Shown in pieces: positions 34,978 to 43,732 of a DNA stretch of 64,000 nt. How positions within the stretch are numbered: the first letter of the stretch is position 1; the number at the start of each line of letters is the position of its first letter. The translations under genes were made by a program, and so were the position numbers. The notes under the pieces were generated by a model, which did no database searches, had not been told where the DNA came from, and was given only the letters and a program-made list of their open reading frames with translations. This DNA is from an uncultured Lentisphaeria bacterium (GTDB lineage: Bacteria > Verrucomicrobiota > Lentisphaeria > Victivallales > UBA1829), in assembly GCA_949282305.1 (NCBI GenBank), contig CASDPB010000047.1:1-64000 (forward strand). The letters run 5' to 3'.

Positions 34978-37900
34978 TATTCCTGTACTGGACTCCACAA
35001 CCTGTCCCCTGAACGGCGTCTGCATGATCGAGGCGGCGGCGGGAACAGGCAAGACCTACAATATCCAGAATCTCGTCCTGCGCCTCATTCTGGAACAGGA
35101 CATCCCGATCAGCGGCATTCTCGTCGTCACCTTCACCGAAGCGGCAACCGCCGAACTGCGCTCCAGAATCCGCGACATGCTCCGCAATGCGCTGGATTAT
35201 GCGACGGGCATCGAAATCCCGGAAAAAGAGCGTCCCCGGATTCAGGCAATCATGGAACACGCGGCACGGAATGCCTCCGGGGAAACGCTGGCTCGCCGCC
35301 TGAAAAACGCCTTCATCGATTTCGACAGCAGCACAATCTCCACGATTCACGGATTCTGCCAGCGTATGCTGACGGAAAACGCCTTTGAAAGCGGTCTGCT
35401 GTTCAACACGGTCATCCGGAAGGATGAAGACGAGATCATCCTTGACCTGCTGACGGATTTCTACCGAAAGGAATTCTATGCGCCCGACCGCGGCGAACTG
35501 CGCGCAGCGCTGCAGGATTATACCCGCTTCACGCCCGATCTCCATTTCAGGACAATATGCGCACTGCTCTCACGCCCCGAACTGCGCATCAGAACCCGCG
35601 CCCGGAAACCCTGCGACACCTCTCCCATCATGGAACGGATTTCCGGACTGCTCGATGAAACCGCCGCACTGCTGGAACCGGGACTCCTGACCGGATTCGG
35701 CGAGATCATGAAGAAGGGATATTACCCGGAAGACTGTGCCGAAGCCGAACGGCTTCTGCTTTCCTGGAAAAAGAGAGGCAGTCTGTATCAGGTTCCGGCT
35801 ACCCTGGCGCGCTTTGCGACGGAACAGCTCCGGCAGAATGTCAAGGTCAAGTTCCGCATTCAGCTGGAAGATCATCTGAAGCATCCGTTTTTCACAAAGA
35901 ACGATGAACTGCATACGGAGCTTCAGGCATATTCCGACACCATTCTGTTTGCGGCGCTGGAATACGTTAAACATGAATTTGAACGGAAAAAACGCAGAGA
36001 CAACTTCCAGACATTCGACGATCTCCTGCGGAGAGTCCACGACGGCATTCTTGACGAAAACGGGCTTCTCGCCCCGGCAATCCGGAAAAAATACAAAGCG
36101 GCAGTCGTGGATGAATTCCAGGACACCGATCCGGTTCAGTATGACATTTTCCACCGTCTGTTCGCCTGCCGCCAGGAGCCCGCGCTCTTCATGGTCGGAG
36201 ATCCGCGGCAGGCAATCTACGCATTCCGAGGCGGCGACATTGCGACCTACCGCAAGGCGGAACGGGAGTGCCTTGCGCTCCATAACGGCAGAAAATACGG
36301 GCTGATCCAGAACTTCCGGTCATCCGCGCCGGTCATCCGCGCGGTCAACGCAGTCTTCCATGACCATCCGTTTCCGTTTGCCGATCCCAATATCACATTT
36401 GCGGAAATTCAGGCTCCGGCGGACAGCTCCGGAAAACAGCGCGCGGGCATTCTCCGCCACGACAAAGAGGTATCCGCTCCGCTCAGATTCACCTGGCTTC
36501 CCGCCGATGCGAAGGAACCGACCCCCGCACAGCTGGCAGACCGCACCATCCGGCTCTGCGCCAGACAGATCAGAAAGATGCTTGACGATCCCGCGATCCG
36601 TCTGCCGGACCGGGAATCGCAGGGAGTCGCACCCGGAGATTTCGCGGTGCTGGTCTTCACTGCCACGGAAAGCAGACGGGTTCAGGAGGCACTTGCGGAA
36701 TATCATATCCCGTCGGTCATTGCAAAATCGGGCAATGTCTTCGATTCCGTCGCGGCGGAAGAGCTGGAAACGGTTCTGAGCGCAATTGCAGCCCCCGCCG
36801 ATGCCCGGCTGGCAATCCGCGCAATGAACACGGATCTGATCGGATATGAAATCCCTGAACTGGTCGAGATGCACCTCGACGGCGGCGGGATTCCGGAAGA
36901 TGTGCCGTTGGACGGAATTCAGGAAAAATTCGGGTCTCTGCTGAAACGCTGGGAAAACGCCTCATTCGTCGAAATGTTCCACGATCTCCTGGAGGAGTTC
37001 AACGTGCGCGAGCGCATTCTGAAAAAGAATCTCGGAGAACGCAAATTGACGGATCTGCTTCATCTGCGCGAAATCCTTCACAATGAAATCAGCACACGCC
37101 GCCTCTCGGTTCCCGGCACTCTCAGTTTCCTGAAACGCCAGCGGTCCGGACGGATGCGCGACAAAAAGGAAGAATACGAGATTCTTCTGGAGACCGACCG
37201 CGCGGCTGTCACGATCATGACCGTTCACAAGAGCAAGGGACTGGAATTCCCGCTGGTCCTGCTGCCGACGCTGTTCACCTGGAATGCTGAGAAATTCGCA
37301 GAGAACTACCATCTGCCGGACGGCAGCATCGAACGGGATTTCACGGGCTCGCCGGAGTCGGAGGCGCTTGCGTCCGCGGAACGTCTCCAGGAGCTCCTGC
37401 GCCTCGCCTATGTTGCAATCACACGGGCAAAATACTACTGCCACATCTACTGGGGCGCCTGCCAGAGCAGAACCTCCGCACTGGACTGGCTGTTCCGAAT
37501 GCGCACCCTCTCCGCGCTGCCGGAGCCCGGGGAACTGCGGAACCGGCTGAATCTCTCGCAGGAATCCGCCCTGAACTCCATCCCCCCGGACTGGCTGACG
37601 GAACCGGTTCCGGAAACAGAGTTTCTGCCCCCCTATACAGGAAAACAGGAAGAAGCGGAATCCCTGAGTCTGCCGGACTGGAACGGAAAAATCGACTACG
37701 CATGGCACATCACAAGCTACTCGGGTCTGACTCCTCACGGCGGAGATGCGCCGTCTGATTATGACAGTGAAGAGGAAGACGCTCCACCTGAGCACAAAAT
37801 GACCGGAATCTTTTCGATTCCCGGCGGCGCGCAGACCGGCAACGCATGGCATGAAATTCTTGAAAGGGTGGATTTCACCGATCATGAAAAAAGACTGAAC

Positions 37901-38557
37901 GAACTGATTGAAGAGAAACTCTCCCTTTGCGGGCTCCTGAGGGACGATGCACGCAAGGAGGAGCGGATCGCTCTTACCGCGGAAATGATAGGCAATGTGC
38001 TTGCCGCGCCGCTGACAGATGCGGACGGACAATGCTTCACGCTGTCGGAAATCCCCCCGGAGGACAGGATCAGCGAGATGGAGTTTCATTACAGGTTCCG
38101 CAAGGGATTCCGCGTCGATCAGCTTCGCACGGTTCTGGAACCCTACATCGGGGAAAAGCTCGGCGAAGCCGCATGGGACTCCCTCCACGGATTCATTTCC
38201 GGCGGATTTCTGAACGGATTCATCGACCTCGTGTTCCGTCTCCGTGGGCGCTTCTACATCATCGACTGGAAGTCCAACCGTCTCGGAGGAACGCCGCAGA
38301 GTTTCCTGCGCGAAGGCATCCATTCCGCCATGCTGAAACATTTTTACTTCCTCCAATACCTGATCTATTCCGTCGCGCTGGTCAAGTTTCTCCGGCTCAA
38401 AAACGGAACCTTCACGGAACAGGATCATGAAAAGTACTTCGGAGGAGTCTACTACCTGTTTCTGCGCGGCGTCACTCCGGAAAAACCGGGCAGCGGCATC
38501 TACCGGGACCGTCCGCCGTTTGCACTTCTCATGCAGCTCGAACAACTGATAGGATAA
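34967..38557 (+). CDS. recB: Exodeoxyribonuclease V beta subunit
   Basis: 1196 residues. An SF1A helicase with Walker A EAAAGTGKTYNIQ (about 22-34), VDEFQDTDPVQYDIF (Walker B), GDPRQAIYAFRGGD, and helicase motif V TIMTVHKSKGLEFPLVLLP. The C-terminal nuclease domain keeps its catalytic set: His in GNAWHEIL (about 962), Asp in NGFIDLVF and Asp/Lys in IIDWKSNRLGG (about 1100). So the helicase and nuclease should both work. A strong AGGAGGTG inside the end of recC precedes its ATG, allowing translational coupling. Confidence 0.95.
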   Translation: MNPDIPVLDSTTCPLNGVCMIEAAAGTGKTYNIQNLVLRLILEQDIPISGILVVTFTEAATAELRSRIRDMLRNALDYATGIEIPEKERPRIQAIMEHAARNASGETLARRLKNAFIDFDSSTISTIHGFCQRMLTENAFESGLLFNTVIRKDEDEIILDLLTDFYRKEFYAPDRGELRAALQDYTRFTPDLHFRTICALLSRPELRIRTRARKPCDTSPIMERISGLLDETAALLEPGLLTGFGEIMKKGYYPEDCAEAERLLLSWKKRGSLYQVPATLARFATEQLRQNVKVKFRIQLEDHLKHPFFTKNDELHTELQAYSDTILFAALEYVKHEFERKKRRDNFQTFDDLLRRVHDGILDENGLLAPAIRKKYKAAVVDEFQDTDPVQYDIFHRLFACRQEPALFMVGDPRQAIYAFRGGDIATYRKAERECLALHNGRKYGLIQNFRSSAPVIRAVNAVFHDHPFPFADPNITFAEIQAPADSSGKQRAGILRHDKEVSAPLRFTWLPADAKEPTPAQLADRTIRLCARQIRKMLDDPAIRLPDRESQGVAPGDFAVLVFTATESRRVQEALAEYHIPSVIAKSGNVFDSVAAEELETVLSAIAAPADARLAIRAMNTDLIGYEIPELVEMHLDGGGIPEDVPLDGIQEKFGSLLKRWENASFVEMFHDLLEEFNVRERILKKNLGERKLTDLLHLREILHNEISTRRLSVPGTLSFLKRQRSGRMRDKKEEYEILLETDRAAVTIMTVHKSKGLEFPLVLLPTLFTWNAEKFAENYHLPDGSIERDFTGSPESEALASAERLQELLRLAYVAITRAKYYCHIYWGACQSRTSALDWLFRMRTLSALPEPGELRNRLNLSQESALNSIPPDWLTEPVPETEFLPPYTGKQEEAESLSLPDWNGKIDYAWHITSYSGLTPHGGDAPSDYDSEEEDAPPEHKMTGIFSIPGGAQTGNAWHEILERVDFTDHEKRLNELIEEKLSLCGLLRDDARKEERIALTAEMIGNVLAAPLTDADGQCFTLSEIPPEDRISEMEFHYRFRKGFRVDQLRTVLEPYIGEKLGEAAWDSLHGFISGGFLNGFIDLVFRLRGRFYIIDWKSNRLGGTPQSFLREGIHSAMLKHFYFLQYLIYSVALVKFLRLKNGTFTEQDHEKYFGGVYYLFLRGVTPEKPGSGIYRDRPPFALLMQLEQLIG

Positions 38558-38561
38558 TGAC

Positions 38562-40508
38562 ATGACGCTTGACGAACTGAAAAAACTGACCGGCGAAAAC
38601 GCATTCGCCGCCATTGACCTTGTTTTTGCGGATTTCATTCTCCGCAGGACACATTCCCGGAGCCCGGAACTGTTCGCCGCGGCGGCACTTGCCTCGTTCG
38701 CAGTCCGCGCGGGCAACAGCTGCTGCGACCTCAATCTTTATGCGGGCAGATCCTTTCCGGAATATCCCGACCCCGATCCGCAGGAGGAACAGCCCAGTGT
38801 TGTCCTGCCGCCGCTGGACGCATGGCTGAAGGTTCTGCGTGAAAGCGGTTTCTCCAAAGTCATGGCATTCCATCCCGAAACGGAATCCCCGGAAACGCCG
38901 CTTGTCATGGACAATGCGCACCGGCTTTACCTCAACCGTTATTTCCGGTATGAAAAACAGCTTGCGGGAGAAATCCGCAGACGCTGCACGGAGCCGCCGG
39001 AAGTCACTCCGCTTCCTCCGGGAAGACTCGCGGAGCTTTCCCCCTATTTCAAAAAAACTGCGGAAAAAGCAGAAATCGATTATCAGCAGTCCGCCGTATT
39101 TCTCGCCTTTCACAACCGTTTTTCCATCATCACAGGGGGACCCGGAACCGGGAAAACCACGGTCGCGGCGGCGCTTCTCGCACTGGAACTGGAACGCAAT
39201 CCGGAACTGGAAATCGCATTGTGCGCGCCGACTGGCAAGGCACAGGCGCGGCTGCGCGAATCGGTGGCGCAGGGCATCGCCGGGCTGTCCTGCAGTCAGG
39301 GAATCAAAGACAAACTTGCGCTGATCCCGTGCGGCACGATCCACTCCCTGCTGCGTCCCATCCCCGGCACGACACAATTCCGGCACAATGAGAAAAATCC
39401 TCTGCGCGCCGGGCTGATCGTCGTCGATGAAGCCTCCATGGTCTCACTTTCCCTGATGGCAAAACTCATGCAGGCGGTCCGCCCCGATGCAAAAGTCGTA
39501 TTGCTCGGAGACAAGGATCAGCTCGCCTCGGTGGACGCCGGCGCGGTTCTTGCGGACATCTGCGCCTGCGGCGCCCGCAACGTCATGTTCCCGTCTGCCG
39601 CGAAAGCCTTCCGCGCCCAAACGTCATGGAACTTTCCCGCTGTCTCCGATGCCCTTCCCCTCTCGGGGAATATCGCGGAACTTGTCAGGAATCACCGTTC
39701 CGCCAATGCGCCGACGATCTGCGCGATCAGTGCCGCAATCCGCGACATCGCTTCGGAAGGGGAACTCCGGAAAGTCGCGGCGACAGTCGTTCACAGCGGC
39801 GCTCCCGATTTCAAAACAGTTCCCCTGCCCCGCACCGCATTCGAGCACGCGCTTGTCCGCGAGATCACAGCGCCCCGTATCCGGTTCAGGGGTGAGGAGC
39901 GAAACTATGCGCTTTCCGATCTGCGAGCTCTTGCCGACTGCGGCGGAGACGACGCCATGCGCAGGGCATTCGGCATGATCGAACGGTTCAAAATCCTATG
40001 TGCGCTCAGAAACGGGCCGCATGGAACGATTGCCGTCAATGCGGCGATCCGTTCCCGTTTGCGGATGACCGATGCGTTTTCCTGCGGACTGCCGCTGATG
40101 ATTACTCGCAACCACCCGGAAAGCGGACTTTACAACGGCGATATCGGCATGGTCTGGCGGTCGTCCGCAGGACAGCTCCGCGTTTACTTCCCCGATCCTC
40201 GGGAACCGGAACGCTTCCGCTCGTTCCTCCCGGCGGAACTGCCGGAACACGAACCGGTTTTCGCCATGACGATTCACAAATCCCAGGGTTCCGGATTTCA
40301 GAATGTGCTCGTCATCCTGCCCGACCACGACACTCCGATTCTTACACGGGAACTGCTCTATACGGCAATCACGCGGGCGGAGGAACGGGTTGTCCTGTGG
40401 GCGAATCCCCCGCAGATCGCAACAGCTCTGGAGCGCCTCACCATTCGCCAGTCCGGGCTGAAAGACCGCCTGACCGCTCAGGATACAGCCGTTGTCCCTG
40501 CCCGTTAA
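38562..40508 (+). CDS. recD: Exodeoxyribonuclease V alpha subunit
   Basis: 648 residues, SF1B 5'-3' helicase of RecBCD. Walker A GGPGTGKTT is at 192-200, followed by CAPTGKAQARLRESV, VVDEASMVSL and the C-terminal FAMTIHKSQGSGFQNVLVILP with LLYTAITRAEE. Length and motif order match E. coli RecD, not the shorter-N-terminus RecD2 type. Four bases separate it from recB. The three genes give a complete RecBCD set in the order C-B-D with no inserted gene; E. coli has ptrA between recC and recB. Confidence 0.94.
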   Translation: MTLDELKKLTGENAFAAIDLVFADFILRRTHSRSPELFAAAALASFAVRAGNSCCDLNLYAGRSFPEYPDPDPQEEQPSVVLPPLDAWLKVLRESGFSKVMAFHPETESPETPLVMDNAHRLYLNRYFRYEKQLAGEIRRRCTEPPEVTPLPPGRLAELSPYFKKTAEKAEIDYQQSAVFLAFHNRFSIITGGPGTGKTTVAAALLALELERNPELEIALCAPTGKAQARLRESVAQGIAGLSCSQGIKDKLALIPCGTIHSLLRPIPGTTQFRHNEKNPLRAGLIVVDEASMVSLSLMAKLMQAVRPDAKVVLLGDKDQLASVDAGAVLADICACGARNVMFPSAAKAFRAQTSWNFPAVSDALPLSGNIAELVRNHRSANAPTICAISAAIRDIASEGELRKVAATVVHSGAPDFKTVPLPRTAFEHALVREITAPRIRFRGEERNYALSDLRALADCGGDDAMRRAFGMIERFKILCALRNGPHGTIAVNAAIRSRLRMTDAFSCGLPLMITRNHPESGLYNGDIGMVWRSSAGQLRVYFPDPREPERFRSFLPAELPEHEPVFAMTIHKSQGSGFQNVLVILPDHDTPILTRELLYTAITRAEERVVLWANPPQIATALERLTIRQSGLKDRLTAQDTAVVPAR

Positions 40509-40569
40509 GAATGGAAACGCAGTATTTGCGCCCTCTCCCTTTGCGGGAGAAAGAGGAATGGCTTCGTTC

Positions 40570-40890
40570 TTATTCCGGAGTCAACCCCGCCCCCGAAAAA
40601 TATACAATTCCGGGTGTGGCGGTAAACTCATCCTGCGGCAAAGCCAGTTTCTTCCCCAGATAATCAAACGCATCTGACACTTTCCCGACTGTGCGAAGTC
40701 TGATTTTCCGGGAACCGAACTCCGTCCAGACTGCCAGCACACCAGTGCCGTCAGGCCGTTTCCAGTCCGCAATCCAGACGCCGTCTTTCCGACTGAGCCG
40801 CGGAACCGTCGAACCGGACGGGCAAAGCCGTGTAAGCGTCCGATAAGCATCATAGGCAGGCTTCGGCTTCAGGTTTGAGCGGCAGATGCC
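40570..40890 (-). pseudogene. C-terminal remnant of a glycoside hydrolase
   Basis: On the minus strand, from about 40880 to a stop at 40570, the frame reads LKPKPAYDAYRTLTRLCPSG, then GVWIADWKRPDGTGVLAVW and a final EFTATPGIVYFSGAGL. PKPAYxAYRTLT resembles the end of a glycosidase catalytic domain (GH5/GH39-like) followed by a small beta-domain. The upstream part is lost: the frame before this point is not protein-like. The remnant has no start or family N-terminus. The family is a guess from the motif only. Confidence 0.45.
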
Positions 40891-40989
40891 GGAACCGGAC
40901 AGGAAACAGCAACGCCGTTTAACAGCCGGAGGCAACACATCGCCAACCAACGAAGGGCGCTGGCGCAATTCATTTCCCCCGGATATGCG

Positions 40990-41763
40990 TCATCCGCGCA
41001 CTGTGGTAAAGAAGACACGCGGAAAATGAAAAATAATCTCGCCGTTCGCCCGAACCGGATACTGTTCCGCAATCCGCCGCAGAATCTCCGCTTCAAACGC
41101 ATCCCTTTTCTCTCCGGAAAGCTGCGCAAGATAAGGACGCAGACCAGTTCCCCGGTACCACTCAAGCAATGAACGGTGGGACGGCATACGCTGATAATAA
41201 GTCGTTCTCCACAGATAAAACTCCGGGGAAAGTTCCGCGAGCAGATCGAAATATTCGTCGGGATGCAGAGTATACTGGACACGCTGCACAGGCAGCAGCG
41301 CCTTCCATTCGGGTTCCGCAATCACCTCGCGGATCATCCGGTGAACCGGAGCCTCGAAATGATCGGGAACTTGCACCGCCATGACGCCGCCAGGAGTCAG
41401 CAAGTCCATCATCCTGCGCAGCAGCCGCGGATGGTCCGGAATCCACTGGATACAGGCATTTGAAAAGACGACGTCGTATCCATTTCCAAGCGCGGAGAGG
41501 TCGCCGGACGCATCAAACAGCCGGAACTCAAGCGACGGATAATCTCTGCATGCGGCGTCAATCATATTCCGCGAATTGTCAATCCCCAGAATATGCGCTC
41601 CGGGGAAGCGTTCCGCAAGCACTCCGGTGCTGTTCCCGGGACCGCAGCCGACGTCAAGAATTCTTTTCGGCGCTTCAAGCCGGATTGCATTTGCAAGGTC
41701 AACCGCGGCACGGCTCCGTTCCTTTTCAAATTTCAAATACTGCTCAGAGTTCCATTCCGCCAT
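40990..41763 (-). CDS. tam: Trans-aconitate 2-methyltransferase
   Basis: 257 residues. The N-terminus MAEWNSEQYLKFEKERSRAA is highly characteristic of Tam, and the SAM loop ILDVGCGPGNST follows. The DVVFSNACIQWIPDH segment and the late HSLLEWYRGTGLRPYL segment also match. Tam methylates trans-aconitate, an inhibitor of aconitase formed by spontaneous isomerisation. The ATG at 41763 is chosen on the family start and on AAAGGCGG upstream; a longer frame starts at 41823. Divergent from the acetyltransferase at 41973. Confidence 0.92.
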   Translation of the reverse strand: MAEWNSEQYLKFEKERSRAAVDLANAIRLEAPKRILDVGCGPGNSTGVLAERFPGAHILGIDNSRNMIDAACRDYPSLEFRLFDASGDLSALGNGYDVVFSNACIQWIPDHPRLLRRMMDLLTPGGVMAVQVPDHFEAPVHRMIREVIAEPEWKALLPVQRVQYTLHPDEYFDLLAELSPEFYLWRTTYYQRMPSHRSLLEWYRGTGLRPYLAQLSGEKRDAFEAEILRRIAEQYPVRANGEIIFHFPRVFFTTVRG

Positions 41764-41868
41764 ATGCACCGCCTTTCCTGTGTCCGAATGCTGTAAAACG
41801 GAAATATACCGCCACTTCCGCAAAAATCAACCGGCTCAGACAATGCCTCATTGACCGGTCGGGAATGA

Positions 41869-41897
41869 TTGACAACGCAGACAAACTGTATTATATT
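41869..41897 (+). promoter_or_regulatory. Strong candidate promoter of the acetyltransferase gene
   Basis: A consensus TTGACA and a TATATT box are spaced by exactly 17 bases, 75 bases before the ATG. Confidence 0.65.
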
Positions 41898-41972
41898 GCA
41901 TTGTGTGAAACAACAGAAGACTGATCCGGTCATGTATCACATGCCGTGACCAACACTTTTCAGGAGGTTTTC

Positions 41973-42620
41973 ATGAAAGAAGAAGAAAAAATTTTCAAAG
42001 GCATTCTTTTCTGTCCGGGCGATCCGGAACTGCGGGCAATCAAACTGCGTTCCCACAAACTGAGCGCACAGTACAGCCGGACCGCCGAAGACGATACGGA
42101 ACTGCGGCAGAGCCTGGCGCAGCTGATTCTCAAGGAATTCGGGGAAGGCAGCTTTATGCAGGGCCCCGTATTCTTCCATTACGGAAAACATACCAGAATC
42201 GGCAAACGCTGTTTTTTCAACTACAATCTGACCATTCAGGATGACGCCCCGGTCACAATCGGCGACGACAACAATTTCGGTCCGAATGTGACGATCGTGA
42301 CGCCCATCCATCCGATGCTCCCGGATGAGCGGCGCATCCTGCTCGACAAGGACGGAAATCCCAGACACCTCTGCTACGCAAAACCGGTCGTCATAGGAAA
42401 CGACTGCTGGTTCGGAGCCAATGTCGTGGTCTGCCCGGGAGTCACAATCGGCGACGGCTGCGTAATCGGCGCCGGAAGCGTAGTCACCCGCGACATTCCG
42501 CCGATGTCATTCGCCGCAGGATCTCCGTGCAAAGTCATCCGTAAAATCACGGAAGCCGACAGCATGCGCAACAAACCGGAAATCCTCGCGGACAATCAAA
42601 TTCCTTCCGGGCAACAGTAA
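41973..42620 (+). CDS. Maltose/galactoside O-acetyltransferase-like enzyme
   Basis: 215 residues with a left-handed beta-helix of hexapeptide repeats. HYGKHTRIGKRCFFNYNLTIQDD, TPIHPMLPDERR (catalytic His), GNDCWFGANVVVCPGVTIGDGCVIGAGSVVTRDIPP and AGSPCKVIRKI match the Maa/LacA/NodL group, which moves acetyl from acetyl-CoA to sugars. The sugar acceptor is unknown. The start is fixed by AGGAGG five bases before the ATG; a longer frame begins at 41946. Confidence 0.92.
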   Translation: MKEEEKIFKGILFCPGDPELRAIKLRSHKLSAQYSRTAEDDTELRQSLAQLILKEFGEGSFMQGPVFFHYGKHTRIGKRCFFNYNLTIQDDAPVTIGDDNNFGPNVTIVTPIHPMLPDERRILLDKDGNPRHLCYAKPVVIGNDCWFGANVVVCPGVTIGDGCVIGAGSVVTRDIPPMSFAAGSPCKVIRKITEADSMRNKPEILADNQIPSGQQ

Positions 42621-42629
42621 AACGGAAAA

Positions 42630-42652
42630 GGGCGCCGGGACTCCCCGACGCC
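42630..42652 (+). terminator. Possible terminator hairpin after the acetyltransferase
   Basis: An imperfect AGGGCG/CGCCCT stem lies just after the stop. It has no T-run. Confidence 0.35.
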
Positions 42653-42707
42653 CTCACCAGATTCTCGGCAACGCCTCATCCTTTCAGCAGAGGCGGAGTC
42701 CGCGGCA

Positions 42708-43481
42708 TTACTTTACGGTGACAGAACAGCGAAGCACCTTTGCATTCGCCCCGGAACCGGCAATGAGTTCGACCACAGTCGTACCCGGCGCGACCGCCTC
42801 GATTTCAATCTCCGCCTTGGCACGCTCCAGGACTCCGCCGCGGTCATGTTCAAGCTCCACGCGGCAGACAGAAGCATCATACTTGCCGACACGCCAGACA
42901 AGATTCTCGTCCGGTTTTTCCTCCAGATCAAAATCAATGTCCTTTCCAGTCCACAATGTCACCTGAAGTGCCGCGGGAACCGCATCAAACCGGAAACTCT
43001 GATCGTCAATCAGCACCGGAATCTTTCCCGTGGAATCCGGCAGAGCCGCCACAGGCGCAGCCGCCGCACCGGACGGCGCCGGAACAGCAGAGGAAGCACG
43101 GGAATCGGAAACGGTTACATTCACTTTCATCGTTTTTGACGGAACCGCATTCGTAACATTGGGATCAATGTAATTGAGAGTTACCGAGAATGACTTGGCA
43201 GCGATGGACTCTATCTCGATTTTCGCATAGCCTCCAGCCCCGCCCTGCACGGCATATTCCGGGCGTTTGTGCTCAATGGAAACAGAACAGACACGGGCAT
43301 CGTAAGAAGCGACCCATGTATATCCGGTAGAACAGTTCTCCTCCAGTTTCAGGTCAATATCCTGATTCGGCTTTATCACAGTGTCCAGCACCGGCGGTAT
43401 CTTTTCAAGAGCAAAAAAAGTATCCGCCCAGACACTTCCCATCACCATCATTCCCAGCAGACAAATGAAAAAATGTTTCAT
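42708..43481 (-). CDS. Secreted protein with two chagasin-like domains
   Basis: 257 residues. A clear signal peptide (MKHFFICLLGMMVMGSVWAD) precedes two similar domains joined by an Ala/Pro-rich linker (about 137-155). Domain 1 has ENCSTGYTW where chagasins have the N-P-T-T-G loop and GGAGGY for the G-x-G-G loop. Domain 2 is more diverged (EEKPDENLVWRV). Chagasin (I42) proteins inhibit papain-like cysteine proteases. The inhibitor role here is inference. AAGGAG precedes the ATG, and the promoter lies 43 bases upstream of it. Confidence 0.65.
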   Translation of the reverse strand: MKHFFICLLGMMVMGSVWADTFFALEKIPPVLDTVIKPNQDIDLKLEENCSTGYTWVASYDARVCSVSIEHKRPEYAVQGGAGGYAKIEIESIAAKSFSVTLNYIDPNVTNAVPSKTMKVNVTVSDSRASSAVPAPSGAAAAPVAALPDSTGKIPVLIDDQSFRFDAVPAALQVTLWTGKDIDFDLEEKPDENLVWRVGKYDASVCRVELEHDRGGVLERAKAEIEIEAVAPGTTVVELIAGSGANAKVLRCSVTVK

Positions 43482-43523
43482 AAGACGACTCCTTCTGTTT
43501 ATTTGTTCTATCCCTCTTCTCAT

Positions 43524-43552
43524 AATATAGAGCAGAAAATGCGCAAATGCAA
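43524..43552 (-). promoter_or_regulatory. Candidate promoter of the chagasin-like gene
   Basis: On the minus strand TTGCAT and TATATT are spaced by 17 bases. Confidence 0.5.
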
Positions 43553-43668
43553 ATTAGAATATGCTAATTCCACGGATCATGGACAGTTCACGCTCAAAAA
43601 AAACTGAAACGGGGAAAGAAATCACGGCGCAATCCGGGAAAACGGACAGGCTGTCTGCTCCGCATCGC

Positions 43669-43696
43669 TTGCAAATGGCAGGTTCCATGTTATAGT
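43669..43696 (+). promoter_or_regulatory. Candidate promoter of the CE15 esterase
   Basis: TTGCAA and TATAGT are spaced by 16 bases, and the ATG follows 37 bases later. Confidence 0.45.
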
Positions 43697-43732
43697 TCAG
43701 TCAGCAGAGAATAACAGACCAGGGAGCAGAAA

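Noticed and set aside
36962-38734. 590-codon minus-strand frame opposite recB
   Set aside because: Antisense to recB motifs and without a recognisable start or family.
42630-42660. Confident terminator after the acetyltransferase gene
   Set aside because: The stem is imperfect and no T-run follows.
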